Positions 44,571 through 52,151 of a stretch of DNA of 64,000 nt are shown here, in pieces. Source of the DNA: Caldifarciminota bacterium (GTDB lineage Bacteria > Hydrothermota > Tepidihabitantia > Tepidihabitantales > CAIPLT01); NCBI GenBank assembly GCA_903865935.1, contig CAIPLT010000083.1, positions 19,188 to 83,187 on the forward strand, in the 5' to 3' direction. Within the stretch, counting starts at the first letter, position 1. Every line of letters starts with the position of its first letter. The notes beneath the pieces are model-generated. The model did not search any database, was not told where the DNA came from, and was given only the letters and a program-made list of their open reading frames with translations. The translations under genes and the position numbers were made by a program.

Positions 44571-44731
44571 TTTATAATAAACATATATTCACACATGCTG
44601 TGCGCTTTTTCTGTATATATGAACTGATTCGATATACTTCGTATTGGCAAGATTAACAAAATATTTTTATTTGTCAAGAGTAAATTTTAGTTATTTTTAA
44701 ATATTATTTCATTGTTTAGATGAGTTAACTA

Positions 44732-44760
44732 TTGACAAATATTGATTCATAAATTATCGT
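44732..44760 (+). promoter_or_regulatory. Probable promoter of the 2TM-tldD-pmbA operon
   Basis: A perfect TTGACA (44732-44737), a 17-nt spacer and a weak TATCGT (44755-44760). It is followed by GGAGG 7 nt before the ATG at 44784. Confidence 0.45.
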
Positions 44761-44783
44761 TATTAGTTATATTGGAGGCAAAT

Positions 44784-45068
44784 ATGGACGAAAAACGAGC
44801 ATATGAAAATGCACGTAAAATTGTCGAGTCGAGAATCGACTTTCTCGTGCATTTTTTGATATATATTTTTGTCAACGCGATACTTTTTGTTATTAATTAT
44901 AAATTTAGCCGAGGACACTGGTGGTTTTATTTTCCGTTGCTTTTCTGGGGTATTGGGATATTTTCGCATTTTCTGAGTGTGTTTGTATTTTCGCATCACG
45001 TCCGGGAAAGATGGATCGCAAAGAAAGCGCAGGATTTATTAAAGAAACATAATATGGAGGATAAATGA
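44784..45068 (+). CDS. 2TM-domain small membrane protein
   Basis: 94 residues from the ATG at 44784, chosen because TTGGAGG lies just upstream; a longer reading from 44742 lacks a ribosome site. Charged N-terminus (DEKRAYENARKIVESR), then two membrane helices (about 20-36 and 50-68) joined by SRGHWWFYFPLLFWG, then a basic amphipathic tail. This is the 2TM domain layout, whose function is not established. It overlaps tldD by 4 nt. Confidence 0.7.
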   Translation: MDEKRAYENARKIVESRIDFLVHFLIYIFVNAILFVINYKFSRGHWWFYFPLLFWGIGIFSHFLSVFVFSHHVRERWIAKKAQDLLKKHNMEDK

Positions 45069-46450
45069 TTAATATTCTGAAGAACGTGCTCAGTGAATTT
45101 GATGGAATAGACTACGGTGAATTAAGATATCACGAACGGATTTCAAACGTGATTTCGATTCGTAAAGGCGAGTTAGAAACAATCGCAAGCAACAATTATT
45201 CCGGCGTCGGTGTCCGAACGCTTTATCAAAGCGGCTGGGGATTTTCTTCAACCAGCCGGACCGATATTTCAGAAATAAAACAAGCAATTAGCGATGCCAT
45301 TGCATCGGCGAAAGTTTCGAGCCAGGGAAAGAAGAACAAATCGATAAAGTTAGCAAAAGTAAATTTGGCTCAAGGCAAATTCCAACCGACGATTAACGAT
45401 GCCTTAACTAATCATACATTTGAAGAAAAACTTGAATTAGTTAAAAAAACCGAAGAAAAACTAAAGAATGCATCAAGCATTATTCAATCATCATCAGTCG
45501 TTTATCGGGAGATGTTGGACAAAAAAATAATTGTGACAACCGATGGAGCAGCTTGCGAGGTGATTGATTCTAAACCGGAGTTCAGGGTCTTTGTTTTTGC
45601 CAGCAATGGTAAAGAATATGTTGAATCAATCGAAGCGGTTGGTATTACGGGTGGCTGGGCTGATCTTTTTCAGGAGAAAAAACCGGATGATTTTATCGAT
45701 ATTGTTGTTCGACGAGCCGAAGCTTTGTTAAAGGCGGAGTATCCGAAAGGCGAGCGGTCAGCGGTTATTTTAGACCCGTCATTAGTCGGCCTTATTTCAC
45801 ATGAAGCAATCGGTCATACGGTCGAAGCCGATTTTGTTCTGTCTGGCGCGATAACCAAAGGAAAAATTGGCACAAGGGTCGGAAGCGATTTGGTAACTCT
45901 GTTCGACTCCGGTGCTGAAGGTTCAGCCGGAGGAACACTTTTAGTGGATGACGAGGGTGTTATTACGAAAAAGATAATAATTATCGATAAGGGTATCCTC
46001 AAGTCTTATCTTCATAACCGAGAGACAGCAGCGGAGTTTGGTGTCGAACCCACTGGCAATGCACGTGCCTTCGAGTACTCGGATGAACCGATCATCAGAA
46101 TGCGTAATACCGGCATCGAACGCGGAAAGCAGAGTTTGGATGAGATTATTGCTGGCGTGAAACAGGGTTATCTACTGAAAGGAACCAAGGGCGGCCAAGC
46201 AGATGCTAATGCTGAGTTCATGTTTGCTGCTCAGGAAGCTTATCGAATTACCGATGGAAAGCTTGGTGCTTTATTACGTGGTGTGACAATCAGCGGACAG
46301 GCGTTTGATGTACTAAAAAGTGTCGATGCAGTGAGTGATGATTTCAAATGGGATATGGGTTCTGGGTACTGCGGGAAATGGCAGTACGCGAAAGTCGATG
46401 GTGGCGGGCCTTATATTCGGTGCAATGCAATTATCGGAGGTAGACAATGA
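45065..46450 (+). CDS. tldD: TldD-type metalloprotease subunit
   Basis: 461 residues. TldD/TldE are heterodimeric zinc proteases that digest unfolded peptides and process some ribosomal peptides. The zinc motif HEAIGHTVEADFVL (near 245) is intact, followed by GTLLVDDEG and RGVTISG near the C-terminus. It couples by 4-nt overlaps to the 2TM gene before and the inactive-type partner after. In other genomes the pair can mature peptide products, but I see no obvious precursor gene here. Confidence 0.9.
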   Translation: MINILKNVLSEFDGIDYGELRYHERISNVISIRKGELETIASNNYSGVGVRTLYQSGWGFSSTSRTDISEIKQAISDAIASAKVSSQGKKNKSIKLAKVNLAQGKFQPTINDALTNHTFEEKLELVKKTEEKLKNASSIIQSSSVVYREMLDKKIIVTTDGAACEVIDSKPEFRVFVFASNGKEYVESIEAVGITGGWADLFQEKKPDDFIDIVVRRAEALLKAEYPKGERSAVILDPSLVGLISHEAIGHTVEADFVLSGAITKGKIGTRVGSDLVTLFDSGAEGSAGGTLLVDDEGVITKKIIIIDKGILKSYLHNRETAAEFGVEPTGNARAFEYSDEPIIRMRNTGIERGKQSLDEIIAGVKQGYLLKGTKGGQADANAEFMFAAQEAYRITDGKLGALLRGVTISGQAFDVLKSVDAVSDDFKWDMGSGYCGKWQYAKVDGGGPYIRCNAIIGGRQ

Positions 46451-47775
46451 TCGAGCTCGGTGAATTAGCAGTTAAAAAAGCGTTGGAACTCGGAGCGACT
46501 GAAGCGGAAGCTTATTTAATAAAAGGCAAACAATTCTATGTTGCGCTGGAGAACAATGATATCAAGTTAGCGAAAAGTCAGATAATGGATGGAATTGGTA
46601 TCCGCGTATTCAAGAATAAAAGTCTTGGTTTTGCTTCCGTGAACACTTTTTCTCAAGACAAAGTAATGTCTGCGGTCAGCAATGCGGTGAGACTTGCGAA
46701 CTTAACACCGAAAGATGATGCCAATAGTATGCCTTCGATCAGTAATAATTATACACAAGTACAAGGCATTTTCGATTCAAACGCTGAGAAAATTGGCATG
46801 GATGAAGTTCTCAAATTTGCCCAAAGAATGCTCGCCACTGCACTGAAATTTGATTCGCGGATAACGGTCGATAGCGGTATTTTTGCCGGCGGATTCGGTG
46901 AGAATGCAGTTGTTAATTCGAAAGGTATCAAATTAGCTGAGATGGCAAGTTCTTTTGATTTTGGAATAATGGGTATGGCGCACGATAAAGGTGAGGTATC
47001 CTGTTTTCAGTATGAATTTGACACAACGCACAATATCGCAGATATTAATGTTGAAAATGTTGCAATGATTTTTGCTAAAAAGGTGATAAGTTCTTTGGGT
47101 GCGAAAAAAGGTGAAAGTTTTACAGGTTCGATAATATTAGAACCCGATGTTTTTGCTGATATGTTAGGTGTGATTATCGCTGCTGCATCAGCAAATAATA
47201 TTCAAAAGAAAATGAGCCGATTAGTCGGTCAGCTAAATAAACAAATTGCGGTCAGCGGCTTAACAATCGAAGATAATGGTCTGATAGCGGGTGGTGCGGC
47301 AACAAGTACTTTTGACCGTGAAGGTGTTGCCCGGCTACCATTAAAAATAATTGATAAGGGTGTATTAACCTCGTATTTATACAATACATATTGCGCTAAT
47401 AAAGATAAATCTCAATCAACCGGACATGCGGTAGGCGGAACACGCGGTTTGCCATCAATCGGACCAAGCAATATAATTGTCAATGCAGGTAATAAATCAC
47501 AAGCAGATTTGATAAAGGAAATTAAGCGAGGATTATACGTAACTCGGTTATCAGCCCAGCCAAACCCGGTCAGCGGCGATTTTTCAGGTGTTGTTAAAGG
47601 TGGATTTCTAATTTCGGATGGAGAATTTAAAACCCCGGTAATCGAGACTATGATATCGGGTAATATTTTCAACCTTTTAAATCAAATTTCGGGACTATCT
47701 TTAGAACAGAAAAAGGTTATGTCGTTTTTAGTTCCATATTGCCGAATCGAGGATGTTTCGATAACAAGTGGATAA
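46447..47775 (+). CDS. pmbA: TldE/PmbA-type protease partner subunit
   Basis: 442 residues of the same superfamily. It lacks the HExxxH zinc motif, as expected for TldE/PmbA. Conserved pieces include GIRVFKNKSLGFASVNTF (near 52), GGAATSTFDREGVARLPL (near 280), GLYVTRLSAQPNPVSGDFSG (near 360) and ISGNIFNLLNQI (near 405). It shapes the substrate tunnel of the TldD/E dimer. It directly follows tldD with a 4-nt overlap. Confidence 0.9.
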   Translation: MIELGELAVKKALELGATEAEAYLIKGKQFYVALENNDIKLAKSQIMDGIGIRVFKNKSLGFASVNTFSQDKVMSAVSNAVRLANLTPKDDANSMPSISNNYTQVQGIFDSNAEKIGMDEVLKFAQRMLATALKFDSRITVDSGIFAGGFGENAVVNSKGIKLAEMASSFDFGIMGMAHDKGEVSCFQYEFDTTHNIADINVENVAMIFAKKVISSLGAKKGESFTGSIILEPDVFADMLGVIIAAASANNIQKKMSRLVGQLNKQIAVSGLTIEDNGLIAGGAATSTFDREGVARLPLKIIDKGVLTSYLYNTYCANKDKSQSTGHAVGGTRGLPSIGPSNIIVNAGNKSQADLIKEIKRGLYVTRLSAQPNPVSGDFSGVVKGGFLISDGEFKTPVIETMISGNIFNLLNQISGLSLEQKKVMSFLVPYCRIEDVSITSG

Positions 47776-47902
47776 ACAGAATTATTTATGAATAATCTAT
47801 TAGTTTACCTTTATTACTCTAATATTGAAAAAAATTAGCTTAAAAAAGCTGTAGGACCAAAAGCAAAACATCCGCTTGGTAAGATATTGTAAATAAATGA
47901 AT

Positions 47903-47946
47903 GGCGGTGTAGCTCAGCTTGGCAGAGCAGGAGAATCATAATCTCA
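47903..47946 (+). pseudogene. 5' half of a tRNA-Met(CAT) gene
   Basis: Acceptor strand GGCGGTG, T8-A9 equivalent, D stem GCTC/GAGC with AGCTTGGCA loop, and an anticodon arm with loop ATCATAA (anticodon CAT, U33 present) are all intact. Immediately after the anticodon stem the tRNA sequence stops: there is no T-arm and no CACCGCC acceptor strand downstream. This marks the left edge of a repeated element. Confidence 0.7.
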
Positions 47947-48090
47947 TTAAGGCACTTTTTCTAAGTAATACTATATCTATAAGATACGGCTGGAAGCCCA
48001 TAAAATAAGGCTTTCAGCCGTTGATACTATCTATACTGTTTATACTGACATTACCTATTATGATATAAATTTGGCACATATTTGGCACAC
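47903..48090 (+). repeat. Direct repeat A: tRNA-like edge, hairpin, iterons
   Basis: About 165 bp that reappears without gaps at 57831-57997 with roughly 90% identity by eye. After the tRNA half come a 13-pair hairpin (ACGGCTGGAAGCC with GGCTTTCAGCCGT, 47995-48021), three spaced TATACT or GATACT boxes (48022-48046) and tandem TTTGGCAC boxes (48070-48088). The box arrays look like recombinase or replication-protein binding sites. It ends at the 3' end of the ACR3 gene. The rest of the 47776-47902 gap shows no gene, only a short stretch (47830-47893) that might be coding remnant. Confidence 0.75.
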
Positions 48091-48092
48091 TA

Positions 48093-49139
48093 TTATTGAT
48101 ACCAACGTTTCTTTATCCACAAGGATACATTTACTAATGATATTAAAACTGGGACCTCGATGAGTGGACCGACGACTGCTGCTAATGCCTGTCCGGAATT
48201 TAAGCCAAAAACACCAATCGCGACTGCGATTGCCAATTCAAAATTATTGCTTGCCGCAGTAAAAGACATTGTTGCGCTTTGTGCATAGTTGAACCTTAAG
48301 CGATACGACATCCAGAATGAAACCGCAAACATTATCACAAAATAGATCAGAAGCGGTATTGCGATTCTTAATACATCTAAAGGTAACGATAAAATCTTGT
48401 CACCTTTCATTGAGAACATCACGACAATCGTGAAGAGTAAACCGATTAACGCATACCTTCCTAGTTTGGGGGCGAATTTACCATCATACCATTCTTTGCC
48501 TTTCCGAGCAATCATAGTAAATCGTGTTATAATACCTGCGATCAAAGGAATTCCAAGAAAAATAAAGACGCTGCGTGCTATTTCTAATATCGAAACCTTG
48601 ACAATTGTCGTTTGAGCTGATGATCCCGCAAGTTTGGTTGATAAAACGGTTATGAATAAATATGCGAGTGGTGAATACATAAACATCTGAAAAATCGAGT
48701 TGAGAGCAACTAAAACAGCGCAATATTCATTATCACCCTTAGCAAAGAGATTCCAGACTAGAACCATTGCAATGCACCGTGCTAAACCAATAAGGATAAT
48801 ACCTTCGCGATAAGCGGGCAGGTCTCGAAGAAAAAGCCAGGCTAAAACAAACATGATTATCGGACCGATTATCCAGTTTAACGCTAATGATGTGCCGAAT
48901 ATTTTCCAAGCTTTAGTTACCTTTCTTAGCTCTTCATATTTAACTTTTGCCAGAACCGGATACATCATCCATATCAAACCAATTGCGATAGGAAAAGATA
49001 CTGTGCCGATTCTGAAGAAATCAAGAAGTCTGGCAATATTAGGATACAGGTATCCTAAGAAAAGACCAAAACCCATTGCTAAAAATATCCAGATGGTGAG
49101 AAAACGGTCTAATAATGGCAGTTTAATCTTTTGTTCCAT
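48093..49139 (-). CDS. acr3: ACR3-family arsenite efflux permease
   Basis: 348 residues, ten membrane helices. Exports arsenite, driven by the membrane potential or proton gradient. The essential conserved cysteine is in GLARCIAMVLVWN (near 121), and the helix-breaking NSIFQMFMYSPLAYLF and SFTAASNNFELAIAVAIGVFG (near 290) are typical. It is the last gene of the operon that begins with arsR at 51988. Confidence 0.93.
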   Translation of the reverse strand: MEQKIKLPLLDRFLTIWIFLAMGFGLFLGYLYPNIARLLDFFRIGTVSFPIAIGLIWMMYPVLAKVKYEELRKVTKAWKIFGTSLALNWIIGPIIMFVLAWLFLRDLPAYREGIILIGLARCIAMVLVWNLFAKGDNEYCAVLVALNSIFQMFMYSPLAYLFITVLSTKLAGSSAQTTIVKVSILEIARSVFIFLGIPLIAGIITRFTMIARKGKEWYDGKFAPKLGRYALIGLLFTIVVMFSMKGDKILSLPLDVLRIAIPLLIYFVIMFAVSFWMSYRLRFNYAQSATMSFTAASNNFELAIAVAIGVFGLNSGQALAAVVGPLIEVPVLISLVNVSLWIKKRWYQ

Positions 49140-49203
49140 TTTTCAAATAGCTCCTGACTGAACCTAAATTATCTCAATACAAACTAAGAGTGCAGTCAGC
49201 ATT

Positions 49204-49443
49204 TCACTTTTCTTCACTAACCCATTTCTTAATCTCTTCAGTTGTCGGAATGCGACCAAAACACTTTACCTTGTCATTAATAACTATGGCGGGCGTGCCC
49301 AAAACACCAACAGACATAATTTCCTTTATGTCCGTGACCCTCTGAACATCGGCCGCAACACCCATTTGAACTAGTGTATTCATAACACGACGCTCGGTTT
49401 CATGACATCGGGAACAGCCTGCGCCCAAAACTTTAATAACCAT
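49204..49443 (-). CDS. Small thioredoxin-like protein (redox-active disulfide type)
   Basis: 79 residues. GAGCSRCHETERRV carries a C-x-x-C redox pair (positions 10 and 13), and VLGTPAIVINDKV supplies the cis-proline. No signal peptide, so cytoplasmic. This class is often encoded beside ArsP-type permeases and arsenic genes, where it could supply thiol reducing power. It sits 8 nt after the permease gene. Confidence 0.88.
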   Translation of the reverse strand: MVIKVLGAGCSRCHETERRVMNTLVQMGVAADVQRVTDIKEIMSVGVLGTPAIVINDKVKCFGRIPTTEEIKKWVSEEK

Positions 49444-49451
49444 GTTTCCTC

Positions 49452-50402
49452 CTATCGAATAACTGCATTGAACAAATACCCGACCAAAATAATTGCCAGC
49501 GCAACGATACCGAAGAATATGCCGAGTAACTTAGGTTTCATTACCTTGCGCAGTATTATTGCCTCAGGCATCGAGAGTCCGGTAACCGCCATCATCAATG
49601 CCAGCGCAGTTCCTATAGGCACGCCTTTTGCGGTCAGTGCCTGGACAATCGGAATTGTTCCAGCTGCATTTGAATACAGCGGCACACCCACTAAAACTGC
49701 GATTGGCACGGCAAAGGGATTGCCACGTCCGGCAATTTTTACCAAGAGACCGACTGGCACATAACCATGAATAAACGCACCAACCCCAACGCCGGCTAAT
49801 ACCCATGGAGACACTTTTTTCAAAATCTGCTTGGTATATTCCCAGGCATCAATTAAGCGCTGTTTGAATGTCGGTTGCGAAAGTTCAAGTTTACCGAGTT
49901 TCATCTCGAACACGTAACTTTCTACATAACGCTCCAGTTTCATTGCCCCGATAATGATCCCGGCGACGATAGCAATTACCACTCCGCTTCCGATATAGAG
50001 CAAGGCAATTTGCCAGCCGAACAAACCCCAGAGCATAATTAAAGCCACTTCATTAACAACCGGCGACGATATCAGAAATGACATGGTAACGCCCAACGGC
50101 ATACCTGATTCCAGAAAACCGATGAAAAACGGTATTGCGGAACAAGTGCAGAATGGCGTGACAATGCCTAATAGAGCGGCAAAAATGTTGCCAATCCAAC
50201 TTCGTTTCTTATTCAGATACTTGCGCGTTCGCTCCGGCGGGAAGAAACTGCGAATTATTGCGACCACGAAAATAATTGTGGTCAGCAAGAGAAATATTTT
50301 GATAATGTCGTAGATATAAAAATTCAGCGCATCCGCAAGGTGTGCGCCATGTTGAAGTTTGAGCCAGCGATAGACAACAATATCAGCGAAAGACTTAAGC
50401 AT
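49452..50402 (-). CDS. ArsP/UPF0718-type permease
   Basis: 316 residues with about eight membrane helices. The family signature GIVTPFCTCSAIPFFIGFLE (near 83-102) is complete with its cysteine pair, plus SSPVVNEVALIML. ArsP members export trivalent organoarsenicals; other members have unknown cargo. Here its place in an ArsR-led operon supports arsenic or thiol-reactive metal export. Its start codon shares bases with the stop of the thioredoxin lipoprotein. Confidence 0.85.
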   Translation of the reverse strand: MLKSFADIVVYRWLKLQHGAHLADALNFYIYDIIKIFLLLTTIIFVVAIIRSFFPPERTRKYLNKKRSWIGNIFAALLGIVTPFCTCSAIPFFIGFLESGMPLGVTMSFLISSPVVNEVALIMLWGLFGWQIALLYIGSGVVIAIVAGIIIGAMKLERYVESYVFEMKLGKLELSQPTFKQRLIDAWEYTKQILKKVSPWVLAGVGVGAFIHGYVPVGLLVKIAGRGNPFAVPIAVLVGVPLYSNAAGTIPIVQALTAKGVPIGTALALMMAVTGLSMPEAIILRKVMKPKLLGIFFGIVALAIILVGYLFNAVIR

Positions 50403-50944
50403 TATTTTGTGAAACCAAACTCTGTAAACTTGTTCAAAATCGAATCCCGAAGTAAAACACCTACGTGGCGGTAAAGTTCTTGACCGGTGGTATCCATGAA
50501 GACCTGGGTTGGGATAACCTGAATCCGATATTGATTTGCTAATGCCTGTTCCTTATAAACATTAATAATTCGAATGTCAACTTTACCAGTAAACTCCTGC
50601 ATCATCGGATTTAGGATTCCCATCATCGTCTTACACGGTATGCAATTCTCAGAACCAAAGTCCCAGAGCCTGGGCAAGCTTTTTGATTTCGAGATAACCT
50701 GTGTTGACTTTTTTTCTTGAGATTCGGAATGTGATATTTTCACCTTCGTAGTGTCTTGAACCGCAGTTTTTCGTGATGGTAATGTATCCGCTTTTGCTTT
50801 GGACTGGGGAATTGTCTCGCAGATTGCATTCGCTGATGACTTACTTGAATCAGATTTAGCTGAGCTGGTATTTTTTGTTTTATTGCCGCACCCAGCGAGC
50901 AAAACAATTATTAAAATGCCGGTAAATAAATATATATTTTTCAT
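50402..50944 (-). CDS. Thioredoxin-like lipoprotein
   Basis: 180 residues. A lipobox (LAGC, Cys19) is followed by a Ser/Lys/Thr-rich linker (20-80), then a thioredoxin fold with the active site CIPCKTM (near 103), VDIRIINVYKE and the cis-proline IPTQVFMD. It is exported and tethered to the membrane, where the CcdA-like protein encoded just upstream could reduce it. Together they form a DsbD-like electron route to the outside. Confidence 0.85.
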   Translation of the reverse strand: MKNIYLFTGILIIVLLAGCGNKTKNTSSAKSDSSKSSANAICETIPQSKAKADTLPSRKTAVQDTTKVKISHSESQEKKSTQVISKSKSLPRLWDFGSENCIPCKTMMGILNPMMQEFTGKVDIRIINVYKEQALANQYRIQVIPTQVFMDTTGQELYRHVGVLLRDSILNKFTEFGFTK

Positions 50945-50958
50945 TTCATATTACCTTT

Positions 50959-51660
50959 CTAATGTCTGACTATATCAAAGAGAAAATAAACAGCGACAAT
51001 CAGAATCAGGACTCCCGAAGCTTTTTTCAGAATTCCCGACATCCGTTTGAGTCCTTTTGACTGCAACAGCGTTTCTGCCAAACCAATTGAACTACCTGCG
51101 ATTAATACTAATATTGAATGACCTAGCGCGTAAAATAAGAGTAATAGTCCGCCAAAGATGATATTTCCTTTGGATGCAACGTATGATAACAGCACTGCTA
51201 ATATTGGCATCGCACAAGGAGTAGCGATAACACCGATTAATGCCCCAAGTAAAAATGCACCGGTTATACCACCAATTTTAGGGGTCTTACCTCGAAATAG
51301 GGGAAAAGAGAAGTTTGGGAAAAACAGAATCTGGATTCCTATGACTGTGCAGATAACTACAATCAACCAAGACCAAAACCTGCTGGTAGTGCCGAATAAT
51401 GTTCCTGCAAGTCCGGCAATCATTCCTAACAGGGTAAATACCACTGCCAGTCCGAGAAACAGGAAAAGTGCCAACAAGAAAGCGTAGTTTTTCGTGCGTC
51501 CATTAGCATAGCCGCCGACAAATCCGATTGCTAATGGAATCGAAGCCAGCACACAGGGATTAGCGGCAGTCATCAGCCCGCCCAAGAACACAACTGGAAT
51601 TGCAAGTAAGGGCTGGGTGCGAATTATGTGCTCGGCATTACTAAGTAAAGAACTCAGCAT
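50959..51660 (-). CDS. CcdA/DsbD-type transmembrane thiol-electron carrier
   Basis: 233 residues with six membrane helices. The paired cysteine motifs are NPCVLASIPLA (near 32) and ATPCAMPILAVLL (near 145). The family moves reducing equivalents from cytoplasmic thioredoxin across the membrane. The neighbouring lipoprotein thioredoxin is the likely acceptor and the mini-thioredoxin a possible donor. Confidence 0.88.
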   Translation of the reverse strand: MLSSLLSNAEHIIRTQPLLAIPVVFLGGLMTAANPCVLASIPLAIGFVGGYANGRTKNYAFLLALFLFLGLAVVFTLLGMIAGLAGTLFGTTSRFWSWLIVVICTVIGIQILFFPNFSFPLFRGKTPKIGGITGAFLLGALIGVIATPCAMPILAVLLSYVASKGNIIFGGLLLLFYALGHSILVLIAGSSIGLAETLLQSKGLKRMSGILKKASGVLILIVAVYFLFDIVRH

Positions 51661-51682
51661 TATCGATTCGGAATTCCTGCTT

Positions 51683-51988
51683 TTATTCGAATGTTTTGGT
51701 ATGATCAGGATTAACTGCTATTCGTCGTGCAATCTCAGTAAGTCGTAGAACCCGCTGGTCCGCGATTCGATAATGAATCCAACGGCCATCGCGCCGAGAA
51801 ACTATGACACCAGACTGTTCTAGAATCGCCAAGTGGCGCGAAACCACTGATGGGTCAAGTTTAAACTCTGGAGTTATCTTACAGACGCAGCGTTCACCAT
51901 CGCGCAGAAGTTCAACAATTTTTAGCCGGTGTTCATTGCCAAGCGCCGCTAACATTTCTGCAGTTTGGCTAAATTGTATCGTTTGCAT
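51683..51988 (-). CDS. arsR: ArsR-family transcriptional repressor
   Basis: 101 residues from the ATG at 51988 (MQTIQFSQTAEML). An upstream ATG at 52006 would overlap the promoter's -10 box, so it is rejected. Winged-helix motifs are LGNEHRLKIVELLRDGE and the recognition helix DPSVVSRHLAILEQSGVI. The metal-binding C-x-C in ERCVCKI (near 38) matches arsenite/antimonite sensors. It heads the operon and probably represses it. Confidence 0.9.
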   Translation of the reverse strand: MQTIQFSQTAEMLAALGNEHRLKIVELLRDGERCVCKITPEFKLDPSVVSRHLAILEQSGVIVSRRDGRWIHYRIADQRVLRLTEIARRIAVNPDHTKTFE

Positions 51989-52026
51989 ATTTGTGCAATT
52001 ATACACATTAGGTTATATATTGTCAA
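51989..52026 (-). promoter_or_regulatory. Promoter and likely ArsR operator
   Basis: Minus strand TTGACA (52026-52021), a 17-nt spacer and a perfect TATAAT (52003-51998). A 20-bp near-palindrome (51989-52008, 14 of 20 positions symmetric) covers the -10 box and ends at the ATG, an ideal place for an ArsR dimer to block transcription. Confidence 0.7.
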
Positions 52027-52052
52027 GAATTCACTTTTAATTCCTAAAATCC

Positions 52053-52080
52053 TTGACAATTCAAGATAGCTATTTACTAT
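52053..52080 (+). promoter_or_regulatory. Promoter of the YVTN-propeller and 54.5-kb cargo genes
   Basis: TTGACA (52053-52058), a 16-nt spacer and TACTAT (52075-52080). It is divergent from the ars promoter. The leader is about 65 nt, with AGGAGGG 5 nt before the ATG. Confidence 0.65.
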
Positions 52081-52151
52081 ATCGCAAAGGATAGTTATTG
52101 GTATTAAATGGTGGTATTTTAGAATAAAATTGATGCCTAAAGGAGGGCACG

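Noticed and set aside
47903..47946. A functional tRNA-Met gene
   Set aside because: Only the 5' half is present; no T-arm or matching acceptor strand follows within the gap.
47995..48021. Hairpin as a rho-independent terminator
   Set aside because: The 13-pair stem is not followed by a T-run and is conserved with flanking box arrays in repeat B, so a site for a recombinase or replication protein fits better.
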